Positions 36,200 to 49,989 of a DNA stretch of 64,000 bases are shown piece after piece; the stretch's first letter is position 1, and each line of letters begins with the position of its first letter. The stretch lies in contig CM032127.1 of the NCBI GenBank assembly GCA_018894105.1, positions 4,063,001 through 4,127,000 on the forward strand, written 5' to 3'. The translations under genes were made by a program, and so were the position numbers. The notes under the pieces are model-generated. The model saw only the letters and a program-made list of their open reading frames with translations. It ran no database searches and was not told where the DNA came from. This DNA comes from Jacaranda mimosifolia. Lineage: Eukaryota; Streptophyta; Magnoliopsida; Lamiales; Bignoniaceae.

Positions 36200-37225
36200 C
36201 AAGTGCTGATCACTGCCACAGACTATACATCTACTTTGCTTTATCCAACATTTAGATTCATCATGGCCTGATTTCCCACAAAATCAATACGTCTTGAGTG
36301 TTGGATTTGAAGCTCTACTAGCCTGATAAACTTGTTGATTAGCGTCCTCAATTTGTACATTTGGTTGCTTCTTCCTAGAGTTGTTCTGCCAACCAGATGG
36401 TAATTTCCCTTTTGGCCCTTTCTCTTCAATCTTTTTAATCTCTCGCAAATCCGACTCTATCTCTAGTGCTTTACTCACCACACGATTATAGCTCATGAGA
36501 TCACATAAGAGAAGGCCCCGTCTAAGTTCTGGTCGTAACCCTTCCACAAACTTATGAACATATCGCATTCTATCTGCAAGTATGTAAGGTGCATACCAAA
36601 TCAATCAGCTAAATGTAGCTTCATACTGACGGACTGATGACGTTCCTTGGATTAATTCCATGAATTCTCTTTCCTTGGCATACTTAGTCACCTCCGGTAC
36701 ATATTTTTCCATAAACTCTCGGATGAAGTTTTCCTAGGTTCGATGAGTTCCCTCCACAATCCACCTATGATTGGTCATTTGCCACCAATTATGTGCAAGA
36801 CCATCCAGTAGAATGTAGCATATCGGATCTTCTGCTCATCTGGATAATGCAAAGTTCCAAATATCTTTTCCAAACTCTTAACCCACATCTTGGCTTTTTT
36901 GTCAGCAGGTTCCCCTAGGAATTTTTGGGGTTGTAACCAAAGGAATCGATCTAACATTCAGTCCTTTGCAGGCTCTTCAACATTTCCTACTCAGTTACCC
37001 TATCCTTGTTACTAACGAAACTACATAAATTATTGCCACATCTGGAACATGGGCATTGACTTGAGGGGTCTGTGAAACCTCTTCCTCTGGCAGGGTTGGT
37101 TGCTCAGCTAGTGCTCTATGCCTAGGAACATGCTGTGCAGTAGCTCATGGACCAGACGGTCTCTCTTTTCCCCCACCGACCTGCTTGAGGCGGTTCAAGT
37201 ACATGAGAACCTTCACAGAATGCCA
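36200..37225 (-). pseudogene. gypsy gag with zinc knuckle
   Basis: Capsid/nucleocapsid gene. Near 36775-36957 it reads FLGEPADKKAKMWVKSLEKI, near 36500-36600 it reads YAPYILADRMRYVHKFVEGL, and a CCHC knuckle (CIVCGSDQHLLKDC) lies at about 36190-36235. A likely start near 37225 is followed by stops. Broken by several stops and frame changes. Confidence 0.75.
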
Positions 37226-37606
37226 TTATCTTCCCTAAATCGTCCTTAACTCCTTTTCATTTACTGTTGCCAAGATTACACAAGGACATCGAAAGTTAGT
37301 GTCAAAATTGTAATCTTACAGATATAGTTACAAAGTATTTGACAAATTGGAACAAGTTCAGACAACGGTAATCAAATCATTAAAGGTCAACTAACAAATT
37401 CCATTACCATCCTAATCTTATTCACAATTCTTGCTTATCCAATCACCTATATATAACCAAATTCCCTTTTCAATCTGAAGTCCAAGGTTCATTTTCAAAA
37501 CTAAAGTCTACAAACTAGTTGGCTACCTTAGATATAGTCCGTACTTCCCACGGGCTCGTCCTATATCCTTTTTATACTCATTTACCAAGGTCATCGTCAA
37601 ACTTAG

Positions 37607-37618
37607 GCTCTAATACCA
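37607..37618 (-). other. primer-binding site (initiator Met tRNA type)
   Basis: Minus strand TGGTATTAGAGC, a one-base variant of the common plant retroelement primer-binding site TGGTATCAGAGC, three bases from the LTR edge at 37622. Confidence 0.8.
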
Positions 37619-37621
37619 CTC

Positions 37622-39194
37622 TATAGCACCCCCTCTCAAGACAGCACCCAAGTAGAGGTGCCACCAATTCAATCTCAATATTTCGCCAGTTGAAAGTAAG
37701 AGACACATAATTTATTTTTTTTCAAACTTCTCCAAAGATACACAGAATTTAAACTTAACACACCCTAAGCAAAATAGCTAAATACATACATTAACAAAAC
37801 ATATTCAATTCTCAGATCTTCATGATCACTCATTACACATCTCAACATCCAAATCCAAACTTAACATACATGGAATTCCTTATATACATCTAGAAGTCCA
37901 GTCTATTATAAAATGCATTCAAGCGTGAGGACCTCGTTCACCATTTATACCTATTTGAAAGAAATCAAATAATATAGGAGGGTAAGTCCTCAAGATTTAG
38001 TGAGGAAAAAGAAAATGATGGGTTTTAAAAGAAAATTAGTGAGATACAACAATCAATGAGCATTTTGATAATAAGCAATGATTCCAATACAAGTTAACAA
38101 GATACATAGCACACAATATATCAAGTTCAGCAAACTGTAGGTCATTCCGACCTTATTGCTCCCAGATCAAATCGTAATTGCTAGTTTGGATATTGGTACG
38201 GTATAAATAGAATTTTCTTACCACTCCATTGCTCAAGCATACAGCTCAGCATGAAATAACTTGTTATATGGCATGATCGACCGCATGCCGAATCTTGTCA
38301 CTCACAATTTGCAACCTCTAGCTACATGTAAGGTAGGATCATAGATGGGTACTAGCCGTAAGACCGGTATCCATCAGTCTGTTTTGCCTGGCCATCTTCC
38401 GAACCTAGTCCCTGAGCCCAAATCCCCCCATGGCATCCCATGGGTTAATAACCGCCCATGTCTTCCCATTAGTTAGTAACCACCCATGTCTTTCCATAGG
38501 TTAGTATAGTATAATGCCAACATATAGGAATTTAACCTTAACATAATCAATGTGAATATAATAGGTACATAGTTGAAGCAACAATGTACACTGACCGGCA
38601 AGGCCGTTTAGGATTCACAAAATAAGGCATCAATGTGAACACAATAAAATAATAGATCGACAAAATCTCTTTAACAAATACTAAACTTGTAAAAGCTAGC
38701 AAGTTATAAAGGGTTAGCCGGCAACGCTGTAAGGTACAAGGGTCAGAAAACGACTAATGAAATAAGGGTTTTGGGCACCAGACAAAAGCAAGCAATGTAT
38801 ACTAATAGAAACAGGAATTTACAAAACATACCCTCATAGGGGTTTACAACAACATAGATAATAGATAATCACCGAGATTTCAAGCAATATATGGATTTTG
38901 ACAAATATGGTACAATCAGTACATAAACCCTCATAGGGGTTTTTCAACTAGAATAAATAGAAGTATTCAAGATTAAAGTGGCAAACCCTCACAGGGGTGT
39001 TCAATTCAGATAACATATAACAAATCAAAATTCCAAACACCTTTCAGATTTCAAACAATTAAAGTAGGGTACAAAAACAGAAAATCCTCATAGGGGTCAT
39101 TCCATAAGAACATATAGAAATAATCGAGGCCAAGGTGGCAAACCCTCACCTCAAAAGCCTCCACAAAACAGTTACAGCTTATTGATCCGCAGTT
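37622..39194 (-). repeat. 5' LTR of the gypsy element, part 1
   Basis: Runs from the LTR edge next to the primer-binding site (TATAGCACCCC, expected TG-start changed to TA) to the CACTA insertion. Holds four copies of a 12-bp imperfect dyad, CCCTCATAGGGG or near, at 38831, 38928, 38986 and 39085. Confidence 0.8.
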
Positions 39195-39209
39195 TACTAC
39201 AAGAAATTT

Positions 39210-39690
39210 TACTTTTGACGAGGAAAATATTTGTTACAATAAGTTATTTTTTGTCACATTAGCTTTTTGTAATGAAAAATCTTTGTTATGATTTTTGTTC
39301 CAAAGCTCGAAGCTAAAAGTTTAGGTAGCAAATATTCCCTTTCATCACAAATACATTGGTAACTATGGATATTTCGTTATGATATCATTAGTTCTAATGA
39401 CAATTATATCCTCACAAAAATATTGACATTCGTTACAAAAGATAAGCATTTGTTACCAATAATCAATTTCAAAATATTTTTTAATATATATTTGTAACAA
39501 TAAGTTCGTTACAAATAGTTAATTATGACAACATATGATCATCACCAATACTCACAATTATTAATATCTTATATTTTATGATGAATAGTAATTTTTTTCA
39601 TAATTACTAAATGCGACAACATAGAATCTTCACTAAAACGAACATTTGACCAATATTTTTATTTGTATCAAAAGGGCTAGAAACCAATTT
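39210..39690. repeat. subterminal repeats, left end of the CACTA element
   Basis: Many copies in both orientations of TTTGTTACAA/TTGTAACAA-like words, mirrored by a similar cluster at 49990-50310. In En/Spm such subterminal motifs bind the TNPA protein. Confidence 0.65.
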
Positions 39691-40589
39691 TTGAAACCTG
39701 AACTAAAATTTTATCGCAACTATCTGAAAGTCCTTACATATAAGCATTTTATCACATAAAACATGAATATATAGAAAATAAAATTCAAAATAAAGAAGTG
39801 TCATACTAAGCTAACAAAAGCAACAACTTAGATCACATGAGCATAGTTGAAATTAAAGATATCATCCAAATTGTTACAAAAGAGAATATAAAGAAGTTAT
39901 AAATATTGTAGCTTTAATGAGACAAAACATAGTAACATGTTTGAAAAGGGTATTCATGATAGGATAATTGAGTGATCAAAATATATGAGTTTTCATATTC
40001 ATGTAGCATTCTCTATTCTTGGACCATTTATTTCAAAAACTTGCAAATATAACCAAAATTTAAATTTATTAAAGGTAGAACCTAGAATAAGTGAAAATAA
40101 GCAAGATAACTTGAACAAATCATATCACAAAATTCACAAGCATGGAAAACTTATGTGAAGATATCCACTTCATAATAAGAGATAAGAAACAAAATGCTAA
40201 GAACTTGAACGGTTTGCTTCAAAATTAACAACATCCGAGCAATTGGTATTTATTTGAGACAAAAAGTTTTAGAGTAGTACATTAAGCTAAAGTTAATACT
40301 TGTCAAAAATAAAATTGTAAGAAAGTGCCTAGTTGCAAAGCAAGTTTCTCAGCACACATTCTCCAATTTTCTTGCACCACTTTGTCATCTCTTGCACGTA
40401 CATAAAGGTAAAGAGAAATTTTAAAAAATTTTGAGATATGATTACATGTTTTTTACTTTAATTCAAATGCGAATCTTACTAGAAAAGCTAGAATAATACA
40501 ATGCATAAATTAACTAATTTAGTACTGGCACTAGTTTTGCTACAAAATCATTTAGTTACCAAAATATAAGTCTTTTCTAAAATCATGTA

Positions 40590-41165
40590 GAAAATTCTAC
40601 ACAGCGGAAAATTTTCTGCAGCAGAATTTTCTGCTGTTTTTTGTGCTTCTGCTATTTTTTTTAGCTTAAAACAGTAGAATTTTTTGGTTTTTTTCTGCTG
40701 AATATGCTGTTCTTTTCAGCAGAAAATTTCTGCTGAAAACAGCAGCAGAACAGAATTCTATTCTATAAAATCTTGTTTTGCTGTTATTTTTCTGCTGAAA
40801 ACAGCAAAAAATCTTGCTGTTTTTAGCATAAATTTTCTACCTTTTTTCGGCTGAAAATAGTAGAAAATAGAAACAAAATAGAAATCTGCTGTTTTTTGCT
40901 CCTGTTTTCTTCACAGCGTAATTTTCTGCTGTGCTGAAAATAGTAGAAAATTCTACTATTTTTTTTCTCAAGCAGAATTTTTTGTTGTTTATTTCTACAT
41001 CTACAGTAGAAAATTCTGCTGTTTTTTTTCTCAACTGTAGATGTAGAAATAAACAACAAAAAATTCTGCTATTTTTTGCTGCAGAAATTTTCTGCAACAG
41101 AATTTGATACTGTTGACAAAAACTTCTGCAGCAAAAAATTCTGTTGCAAAATTTGTAGCAACATA
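40590..41165. repeat. TTTTCTGCTG-rich inverted repeat cluster
   Basis: About 570 bp packed with TTTTCTGCTG and its complement CAGCAGAAAA, often back to back (e.g. GCAGAAAATTTTCTGC-type dyads). It would fold into many small hairpins. It lies between the second transposon gene and the left end, and gives only chance reading frames. Confidence 0.75.
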
Positions 41166-41589
41166 AATACCACATGATTAACTAAATTTTTTTAATTGTA
41201 TTTTCTTTATAGAATTGATCAAATCAAATCGCAATGAAAAGTAAAATGCATAAGAATGATGCGAACAACATAGAAGTATGACCTCATATGTTGACCTCTT
41301 GGTACACTTAGAAGGCACAACTCCATAACTCAAGCCCTTTTCCTATCTAGCACGCTTGCCGAGTGTCTACTTTACAATTTCCCTATCAGAAACTGAACTT
41401 TCTCTATTTTCATTTGCTGATTCCTTAAGTTTTACATTTCAGCCTGTCATTTAGTCATGAAGTCAAGCATATAATATTATATGCGAAATATACACATATG
41501 CTAAATTAAAATAATAATTATATACAATTGAACATACATGTATTGCTGCAGCTTTTCATTTATAAAAGTACCATTTTTCATGTGAGTCC

Positions 41590-42865
41590 TTGCAAAATTA
41601 TCCACATAGCTTTGATTTTCCTTTCAAGTTGCCAAAAAAGAGAAAGTTATTAGTAGTGAACATGAACCGAAGAGTCAAATTTATTTGAGCTTTAATAAGT
41701 ACATACCATTTGCAATAGCCGTGTGTGGAAAGATTTTGGGCCTGACGTATGAGTATATGGTAAGTATGACCTATTCCCAACATTAGTTTTGGACCTAGCC
41801 TGCATGTATGGAAAAACAAAAGTGAAAACTATACTCAAAATTTTAGGACAATATATGTAACTATATTGAAATCTCAAATAAAATCTATTAACACCTTGAA
41901 TTTTTCACTTTCATAATGATCACATAGGACATGCCATTTCTCAAGTGGTATCCAACCAAATGGACTACTAGCCATTGGATTCTCTCTTGCCGCAATCATC
42001 TTTCTATATGATGCTGACAATTGGCCCTTCCAATGTGTATAAGTCCTTTGAAATATGTCTTCCATATACTTCTTGACTACTTCATTAGTTGCACATCCCT
42101 TGATAATAAATCATGCCTAAAAGAAATAAAAGTTCAATAATTATATATCCAAATAAAATATTTCTCATTGATAAGTAAGATAAACATAATAAATAGAATG
42201 TCACAACTAAACTCACATCTAGTCCAGCATAGACAGGTAATTTCGGTACTCTGGGATCTCATTCCATTGGCTAATACAATCAAGTTTTGGACTATGCCTA
42301 ACAACAATTCCAATCGCATTTGCTATGTGATTAGCAAATCGATGTGGCTTCTTGACACCTTCAGGGAACTCAATCTCCAGCAACTTATCATCCTAACCAC
42401 AAATATAAAAATATAGTTAGAATGTAGAGCATGTAAGATAAAGGAGATCAATACGTACTATAAATCATTACTTACATTATCAGTAATGGCTTTCTCTATG
42501 GACTTGTTTGTGCTTGCCCCACGACCTTGTTTCTTGGTGGAAGCTAATGTTTATCCATCAAAAAATATGTAAAGATCAATAATAAATAATTTGCAAGTCA
42601 AACTCTTTATTATAGTAATGCATAAGGTATAAATGTTTTACCAGTACAATTTTCTAAGGTTGCTATAGGACTTTCACAATCTATTTCTTGTATATCCTCC
42701 TCATGATGTGAAGATCTAGATGAAGTAGGCTGCAAAGGAGATTAAGACGAAGCTGGAAACACAAGTGTTGATTCTTGAGTGATCGAAGATTCTTCTTGGC
42801 TTCCAACTTTACTTTTCCTAGTTATTTGGCGATGTAGTGCTACTTTCTTGGGCGGTATCTCACTG
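41590..42865 (-). pseudogene. En/Spm second gene (Ptta/TNPA-type), decayed
   Basis: Plant transposase (Ptta/En/Spm) family protein, thought to bind the element's subterminal repeats. Minus strand in order: PPKKVALHRQITRKSK near 42860 with ATA where ATG would be expected; a Ser-rich stretch with HHEEDIQE; ASTKKQGRGASTNKSIEKAI (42481-42545); LLEIEFPEGVKKPHRFANHI with HSPKLDCISQW (42200-42400); MEDIFQRTYTHWKGQLSASY and KWHVLCDHYESEKFKV (41890-42065); and TSGPKSFHTR (about 41740), the family's HTSGSKSF box. Introns separate these. Stops and a lost start suggest it is dead. Sits downstream of the TNP2 gene on the same strand, the usual order. Confidence 0.7.
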
Positions 42866-43023
42866 CATAATTATAAAAATATTCAACATCTTAGTATTTA
42901 ACAATACTGAAACAATGTACAAACCATTATAGAATGCAATGTATACTAAACAAAATTAGGAATTGTTGTTCAAAAAGATAATCAATTTCATGCCAAAGTT
43001 ATCCAAGATTGTTGGAAATTAAA

Positions 43024-46000
43024 TCTAGCCATCATCTTCATCTTCATCTTGAACAATGTTCAAATCATCCCTATCATCATCCTTATCCTAATCCGCATCA
43101 TCTTTGCAATATTGGATGAGTGTTTCATCTTCTTCATCCATAGACTCATCTTCATCATCATTAATTTCAAATGTTCTTTGTTGGCTAAGTTTTCTTAGAA
43201 TCTCTTCATCCACAATATCATGATCAATAACTTCTCTAGCTAAACAAACTGAATCATCATTTTCATTTTCAAGTGCTAATGTAGCCTCGCTTGACTCATA
43301 TTGTTGAAATGCAGCTTCCATCCTGTACTTAGCTTCATTGATGTCTTCAACTTCTACTGCTTCATGTTCCACAGTATCCCAAAGATGTCTATGATGCACA
43401 AGTTGGACAATCTTCCAATTACCCCCAAACTTTATGTCATTAACATAAAAAGCTTGTTGTACTTGATTTGGTAGCACAAATGGATCATCTTCATAGCAAC
43501 GAGACATTGTATCAATACTTACAAAGTGTTAAGATGTCTTTGTATTGCCACTATCATACCATTTACATTGGAATAATACTACTTTGTGTCCATGAAGAAA
43601 TGTTAGCTCAACTACTTTGGTCAAGAAGCCATAGAACTCTATCATATTATTTTTGCGCTCTCCCTCAATAACCAATCCACTGTTTTGTGTAGTTCGAAGG
43701 TCATCCCAATTTTTTGTGGAAATAGACCTCATTCACAATGCAACTAGAGTAGAATTTTGTTAGGTATCCCTAAGGACCATTTGCTGATGCCCATATTTCA
43801 TCTAAGACTTCTCCTAAGCATTGATGATGCAACAAATTTATCTGTATGTAATAAACAATAAAGTTAATTGGGACATAAAAGGTTTTTTAATTTAAAATAC
43901 CATCAAACTTAGATCTTACATGATCTGTAAACCAATTAGGAAATTACTCTTGATGACATTTTTGAACATTTCTTTCATTTACTCTCTTGAGTTCTTCTAT
44001 ATGTTTACTAAATATATCCAATGATAAAAAAAAAAAGTTAATAAATAAAATATATTAGATGGTGATATTTGTGAAAAATGAGATAAATGTATTCTCGTAC
44101 CTATTGTAAACATCCACTTCATTGCAATTATTCAAAATAAAGTTGTGGGCTATGTCTAGCTCTTTTTGTGAAAGAGTTGCACAATGTCTTAGAGGTCCAA
44201 ATGGTCTCACTTTTAGTGTAAAGACTGATAATTCACCTTCTTGATGATCCTTAACACCGTCATCATTTCGCTGAACTCTATTAAACCTTGTTTCAATTCC
44301 ATCCACATACATAGACATGAAGGTTAGACATTCTCTTACAATATACCCTTTACCAATTGAACCTTCAGGACGTGCTTTGTTATGAACATATCCTTTAAGC
44401 AACTTGAGAAACCTAATAAAACAAAACTCATCAAAAAATATAATTGCCAAGTATGGGATAAAATAAATTCATTATGTAAATATATTTAAAGAAAAATATT
44501 TTAGTACCTTTCAATTAGATACATCCAACGAGAATGAATAGGACCGCAATCTTTGCTTCTTAGGGCAAGTGAATAGCCAAGTGGACTATGACATCAAAAA
44601 ATGCCAGAGGAAATATTTTCTCTAACTTACATAAGATAAGAGGAATATTTCTCTCCATTTTTTCTATATCTTCCATCTTTAGTGTCTTTGAGCACAAGAT
44701 TCTAAAAAATTGACCAATCTCCAATAATGCTCCAGTAACATCCTTGCGAAGGTACCCTTGAATGCCATTAGGACTTAATCGTTGTAAGAGAACATGGCAA
44801 TCATGAGAATTAAGCCCTAAAATCTTTCCATCTTTTACGCATCTAGAAATATTTGTAGCATGTCCATCAGGAAATTTGATAGATTTTAGAAAATCACAAA
44901 AGCCTTTTTTCTCAGTTGGAGATAAGTTATAATATGCTTTAGGCTTTACAATAGTATTCCCATGCTTTTGCAAGTGTAATTCTTTCTAGATATTAAGGTC
45001 ACGCAAATCCTCACATGCTTTTTCAATATCTTTTGCTTTTCCATCAACGTTTAACAATGTGCCCAATATATTATCACATATATTTTTCTCCACATGCATC
45101 ACATCTAGATTATGTCGCAACATAAGCTTATTCCAATAAGGTAACTCAAAGAAAATGCATTTCTTTACTCAATTTCCTTTTACTATATCTCGTTTCCTCT
45201 TTCTTTTACTTGGATGCTTTGCTGGTTTGTCGAACATATGCTCCAAGTTGTTCAAATGCAGAAGTACTTCATCCCCAGTCCATTCTCGAGGTTTAGAACG
45301 TGTTTCAGGCTTACAATCAAACGATTTGCTTTTCCTATATGGATGTTTACTACCTAGATAACGACGATGTCCCATATAGCACATCTTACTTCTAATTTTT
45401 CTCAAATCTGCATCATACAAACAACATGGGCATGCCCCATATCCTTTTGTGGTCCATCCTAACAAATTATTAAGTGTAGGGAAATCATTGATTGCCCACA
45501 TAATTGATGTACGCATTTGGAATGACTTTTTATTACAAGCATCATAAGTTCAAACACCATCCCATAATTCTTTAAGTTCATCTATCAGTGGTCTAAGATA
45601 ATCATCAATATCTTTTCCAAGAGCTCAAGGACTAGGGATAAGTAATGGCATCATAAATAATTCATCCTTAATACATCTATATGGTGGCATATTGTACGGA
45701 ATAAGTATAACAAGACACGTACTGTAGGAATTGCTCATGTTACCAAAGGGATTAAAACTATCAGTAGCCAAACCAAGCATAACATTACGAGGATCTATGG
45801 TAAAATTAGGATATTGGACATCAAAGTCTTTCTAAGCTAATGAATCTGCTAGATGACTCAATCTGCCTTCTATATCAACGCATTTCTCAGCATGCCACCT
45901 CATGTCTGAAGTAGTTTTAAAAGACATGAAAAGCCTTTGTAATCTTGGCTTCAGAGGGAAATATCGCAAAACTTTGTGAGGAGTCCGTTTTCCTTTGCCA

Positions 46001-46737
46001 TCATTATATTACCACTGAGGTTCTTTACAAATAGGAAAAAACTCTTTATCCTCATTATCTTTCCAAAATAATACACAATCATATCTACAAGCCTCTATCT
46101 TCTTGTAACCTAATCTAATTTCGAAAAGAAGCTTTCTAGCCCAATAAAGAAATGGTGACATGATATTACCTTCTGATAACATGTCTTTCATCAATTCAAG
46201 TATCATGTTCATTGCCTTATCAGTCATCCTATTCAACACTTTAATATGTCGTAACTTGACAAGGAAAGATAATAAAGAATACTTCTTGCAGCCCAGGTAT
46301 AGTTCACGTCTAATATCACTCAATAGTCTATCAAAATTTTCTATATCTAATTTTGAAGAGTGTTCAGGTTGTTTAGCATCTTTCATCTCCCCAGTCATTT
46401 CAAACAATTCATCAGTTGTTTCAATATCATCAGCATCATCATCATGATCCCCAAAATCATTAGTATAAATGTTTGGCATGGCAGAAAAAGACCGTGGGAC
46501 TTTATATTCTCCATGATATATCCACTCCTTATAGTACATATAAAAACCTTTCAAGTGCAAGTCTCTTTTAACTTCAAGAAAGCTTTTATGTTTGGTATTT
46601 CGACAATCATTGCAAGGACAAAGGATCTTATTATCGGAGCATGTAACATTCTCTCTTAAAAACTTTAGAAATGAATCCACACTCGTAATATAAATAGAAC
46701 TAAATCTATCCTTTTCATGAATCCAACTCTTATCCAT
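43024..46737 (-). pseudogene. CACTA TNP2-type transposase, decayed
   Basis: Catalytic transposase of the CACTA element. From the start at 46737 (MDKSWIHEKDRFSS): transposase-associated domain with CPCNDCRNTKH; a 242-codon open piece to 46009; TNP2 core from about 46000 to 45000 with GLATDSFNPFGNMSNSYS and YGACPCCLYDADLRK, ending in HNLDVMHVEKNICDNILGTL; DUF4218-type segment at 44560-44973 (LNSHDCHVLLQRLSPNGI); a further piece at 44055-44450 including HNKARPEGSIGKGYIVRECL; DUF4216-type segment at 43529-43732 (VELTFLHGHKVVLFQCKWYD); and an acidic C-terminus (43088-43507). Stops occur in the core (after KEPQW at 46009, after DSLA near 45840 and others) and some gaps are introns. Domain order is that of known CACTA transposases. 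Confidence 0.85.
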
Positions 46738-47949
46738 ACCTACACCAAGGAAAAAGTTTTATATCATAAGAAGAATTTATTTGATTAAAAAATATATCAA
46801 AATCTAATGAAATGCAAAAGATGTTTAAAATATTAACATTGTTTGTAACATAACTAAATTTCATGTTCATAAGTACAACTAATATTAAATTTTGTTTATG
46901 TAAACAAAATTAAACTATAATTTCATAAAAGTGAAGATAAAGGAACTAATACCATAAGCAGAACTAAAAAGTAAAGATGCATGGACTGGTTCTATTTCCA
47001 AAAATAGAACCAAGGGCAACAGTCTAGTTATCCAATCCAGTCCAGAAACTGAACTGGATTCCAGTTTCTGTTTCAGTCCAATTTCTGGACTTGCTTATAG
47101 TCCAAAAACTGGACTCGTTCCAGTCAACCAGTCCAATAGTGAATCAGTCACTATGTTTGCTCTGTAATTGTTAAAACTCGAGCTCTAAACAAGAAGCACA
47201 CTTCATAGATCATGATAGAGTAACAAGCAAATGATGGTCATAATTCCAAAAAGAAACAGTCATTTTTGGAATCCAAGTTCACAAAAACAAAGACAATCAA
47301 CAAGTAAATATCCACATCTTTGATTACTTTAAAAACTACCCAACATCCCTCATCTAGAAATAACCCCCATCCCTCATCAAATCAATCCCTACCCATTAGT
47401 TTGAAATATTATTAATATCAAAAGAAAAGGCAAAAATAAAAAATAAAAAAAGAAAGAAAGAGAAAGAAAGAAAGGAAAAAATGTAAACACTATAATGGAT
47501 TGAAAAGAGAAAAAATGACAAAACTAAAATGTGCAAGACATGGAGGAAAATGAGGGGGAAATGAGAAGAGAAAGATTACTTGACCAAATGAGATGCCAGA
47601 TTCGAGCAACCTAAAATCAATTGAAGAAAAAATCCAAAAAATAGGGGAAAAAAACAACAAGAAAGGAAACTAAGTGATGCCATTTGAAAATAAAGAAGGG
47701 GGGAAGAGGAGAGGAGGAAACAACACACACAAACACATATACACACACAGGGGGGAGAGGAACGTACCTGCTAATTGTGACCAAGAGAAGTGAAAGAATG
47801 AAGACTAATGAACAAATGATGAAGAAAGTTAGGGCGATAAATTTAAAAATGGGAAGAAGAAGGTGGGGGGGGGGGGGGGGGAGAGAGAGAAGAAAAATGG
47901 GTGCCCATCCTTACCACCAAAAGCAAATTTTTATTATTAGGTGACAAAG

Positions 47950-48160
47950 TTAATTTTATTGTAACAAATGTCTTGTTATGCAAAGTATGTATCGTAAATT
48001 TAATTTTTCTTTTCATTATTGATTATATAGGATTATACACAAATGATCCTTTTTTGGCTCTCTCTTTAGCCTTATGTCTCTTAATTTTATTGTAATAAAT
48101 GTCTTGTTATGCAAAGTATGTATTGTAAATTTAATTTTTCTTTTCATTATTTATGTTTTA
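47950..48160 (+). repeat. 80-bp direct repeat, offset 131 bp
   Basis: TTAATTTTATTGTAAC/TAAATGTCTTG... occurs at 47950-48029 and again at 48081-48160 with few changes. Lies inside the CACTA element. Confidence 0.8.
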
Positions 48161-49989
48161 AAAATTAAAATTATTTCTATTATTTAAATTAAAAATTAAA
48201 ACTATTTCTATTTTTTTAATTTATAAATATTATAGTTCAAAAATAGTTTTTGAAAATATCTAGGGCCTGTTTACTTTGTGTTATGGGATGTGGGGTGATA
48301 GGATGAAATGAGGGATGAAGAGTAAGATTACGATAATTTTATATTTTTTATATTATGTTTATTTTGTGGAATGATACGAATAATAAAATTAAATTATTGT
48401 ATTGAGATGTTTACATAAACGTGAATTATAATACTTGAATAAATTATAAATCACTAAAGTACTTATAGTTAAAATATTTTTCTATTTAGCATAAAGAAAT
48501 TAATTTTTCTCCATTTCAATACAACATCCAACTATTTTTGCTTTTTTCCAAACATAAAGAAATTATTTTTAATATATTTCCAAACATAAATAAATTATTT
48601 CCAAGCATAAATATATTTTTAATATTTAATATTTTTAATTATTTTTAAATTATTTGATTGGCGCCGCATCAAAAATTATTTGAAGTTGCAACACCAAAGG
48701 TGTGATAAAACTATAACACCTCAAAATGGGATGCCTCATCCAACAAATAGTCCGCACAATTGAGGGTTGGTGGTTTATTACAGGGACTAAATCGTAAAAA
48801 GTAAATATGGGATAAGGTAGAATGTGGGCTTTCATCCTGCCAACTTGCCTTATCCAACAAAGAAAAATGACACTTAATATACTAAAACTAATCCTTATTG
48901 ACTAATAAAAATAAATTTGAACAACCTAAACAAAAAGATTTTAAATTATAAAATCAATTCAACAAATTATTAATTAAGAAATTATTTCTATTTTAGCCAA
49001 AAAAAAAATTAATTGCTAAATTTTTGGATTAAAAATATTTACATGGATTTCTTGGATATAAAAATTTATTACAAGAATTTTTTTAGTTATTTTATCTAAA
49101 TAATATCAAGAGAATATATGAAAATAAAAAATATCTTATATTTTCAATTTCATCAAGTTTGTTATAATTAAAATATAAGGTAGCATAAGTTATAAACTAG
49201 ACAAGTACAAATTTAAACCTAAAGAGCTTACATATACAGTATTTATTTTTATTTTTATTTTTGATTATTAAATTTTGGCTATTTTCATTTAAAAATACTT
49301 AGTTATTTTGATAAAGAGAAAGTTTTCAATGTGATTCAGCAAATGAAATCAATTAGAATCTAACCTTTTACATCAAACTAGCAGTTGTTGCACACAATTC
49401 CACGTGTATAAGTATTTTTTGAGTATTATATTTTTTATGCATATTTCTCCTTCATTATAATATAACTTAATTCATAGCAAATACGTATTACTTCACATCT
49501 CAATTATGGCTTTTAAGTTTTAAGAATGATATGTATGATTCTTCTAATACTTCATGGAGGATTGATATATGGTTCAGGATAGAGGTACAGTCGTTTTCTA
49601 AGTGTTTGTGAGAGTTCTGTGAATGATACAATTCTTATAAATGTTTGGTGGGTTAGTGGATTTCATAAAAAGTACCATTTCAGCTAGCCTTATTATTAAA
49701 ATATTTTTGAAAAAGAATTCAAAGGATAAATTTGGAATATTAATAATATTGGTATTCAAACTATTTTCATGGATTAAATTTTTCATTTTAATCTTTGGAT
49801 TGAATTGTCTATCTTAGTTGAAAATTTAAAATAACTTCCAATTTAGACGCAAAACCCTTTCCTTTTATAATAGTTTAGATAATCATCACAAACTAGCTAA
49901 TATCTTTTATATTGGGTTAGGCTCAAATTATCCAATCCCAGTATCCTTTACTAATTTTAATCAAATGGCAATGATTTTTACAATGATAA

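Noticed and set aside
37607..37618. Possible tRNA fragment
   Set aside because: Only the 12-bp primer-binding site complementary to a tRNA 3' end is present; no cloverleaf.
40823..41175. Lys/Phe/Ser-rich frames at 40.8-41.2 kb
   Set aside because: They are translations of the TTTTCTGCTG repeat cluster, open only because the repeat lacks stops.
47684..47944. 86-codon frame rich in Arg/Gly/Thr
   Set aside because: It runs over purine-rich low-complexity DNA and a G-run; composition artefact.
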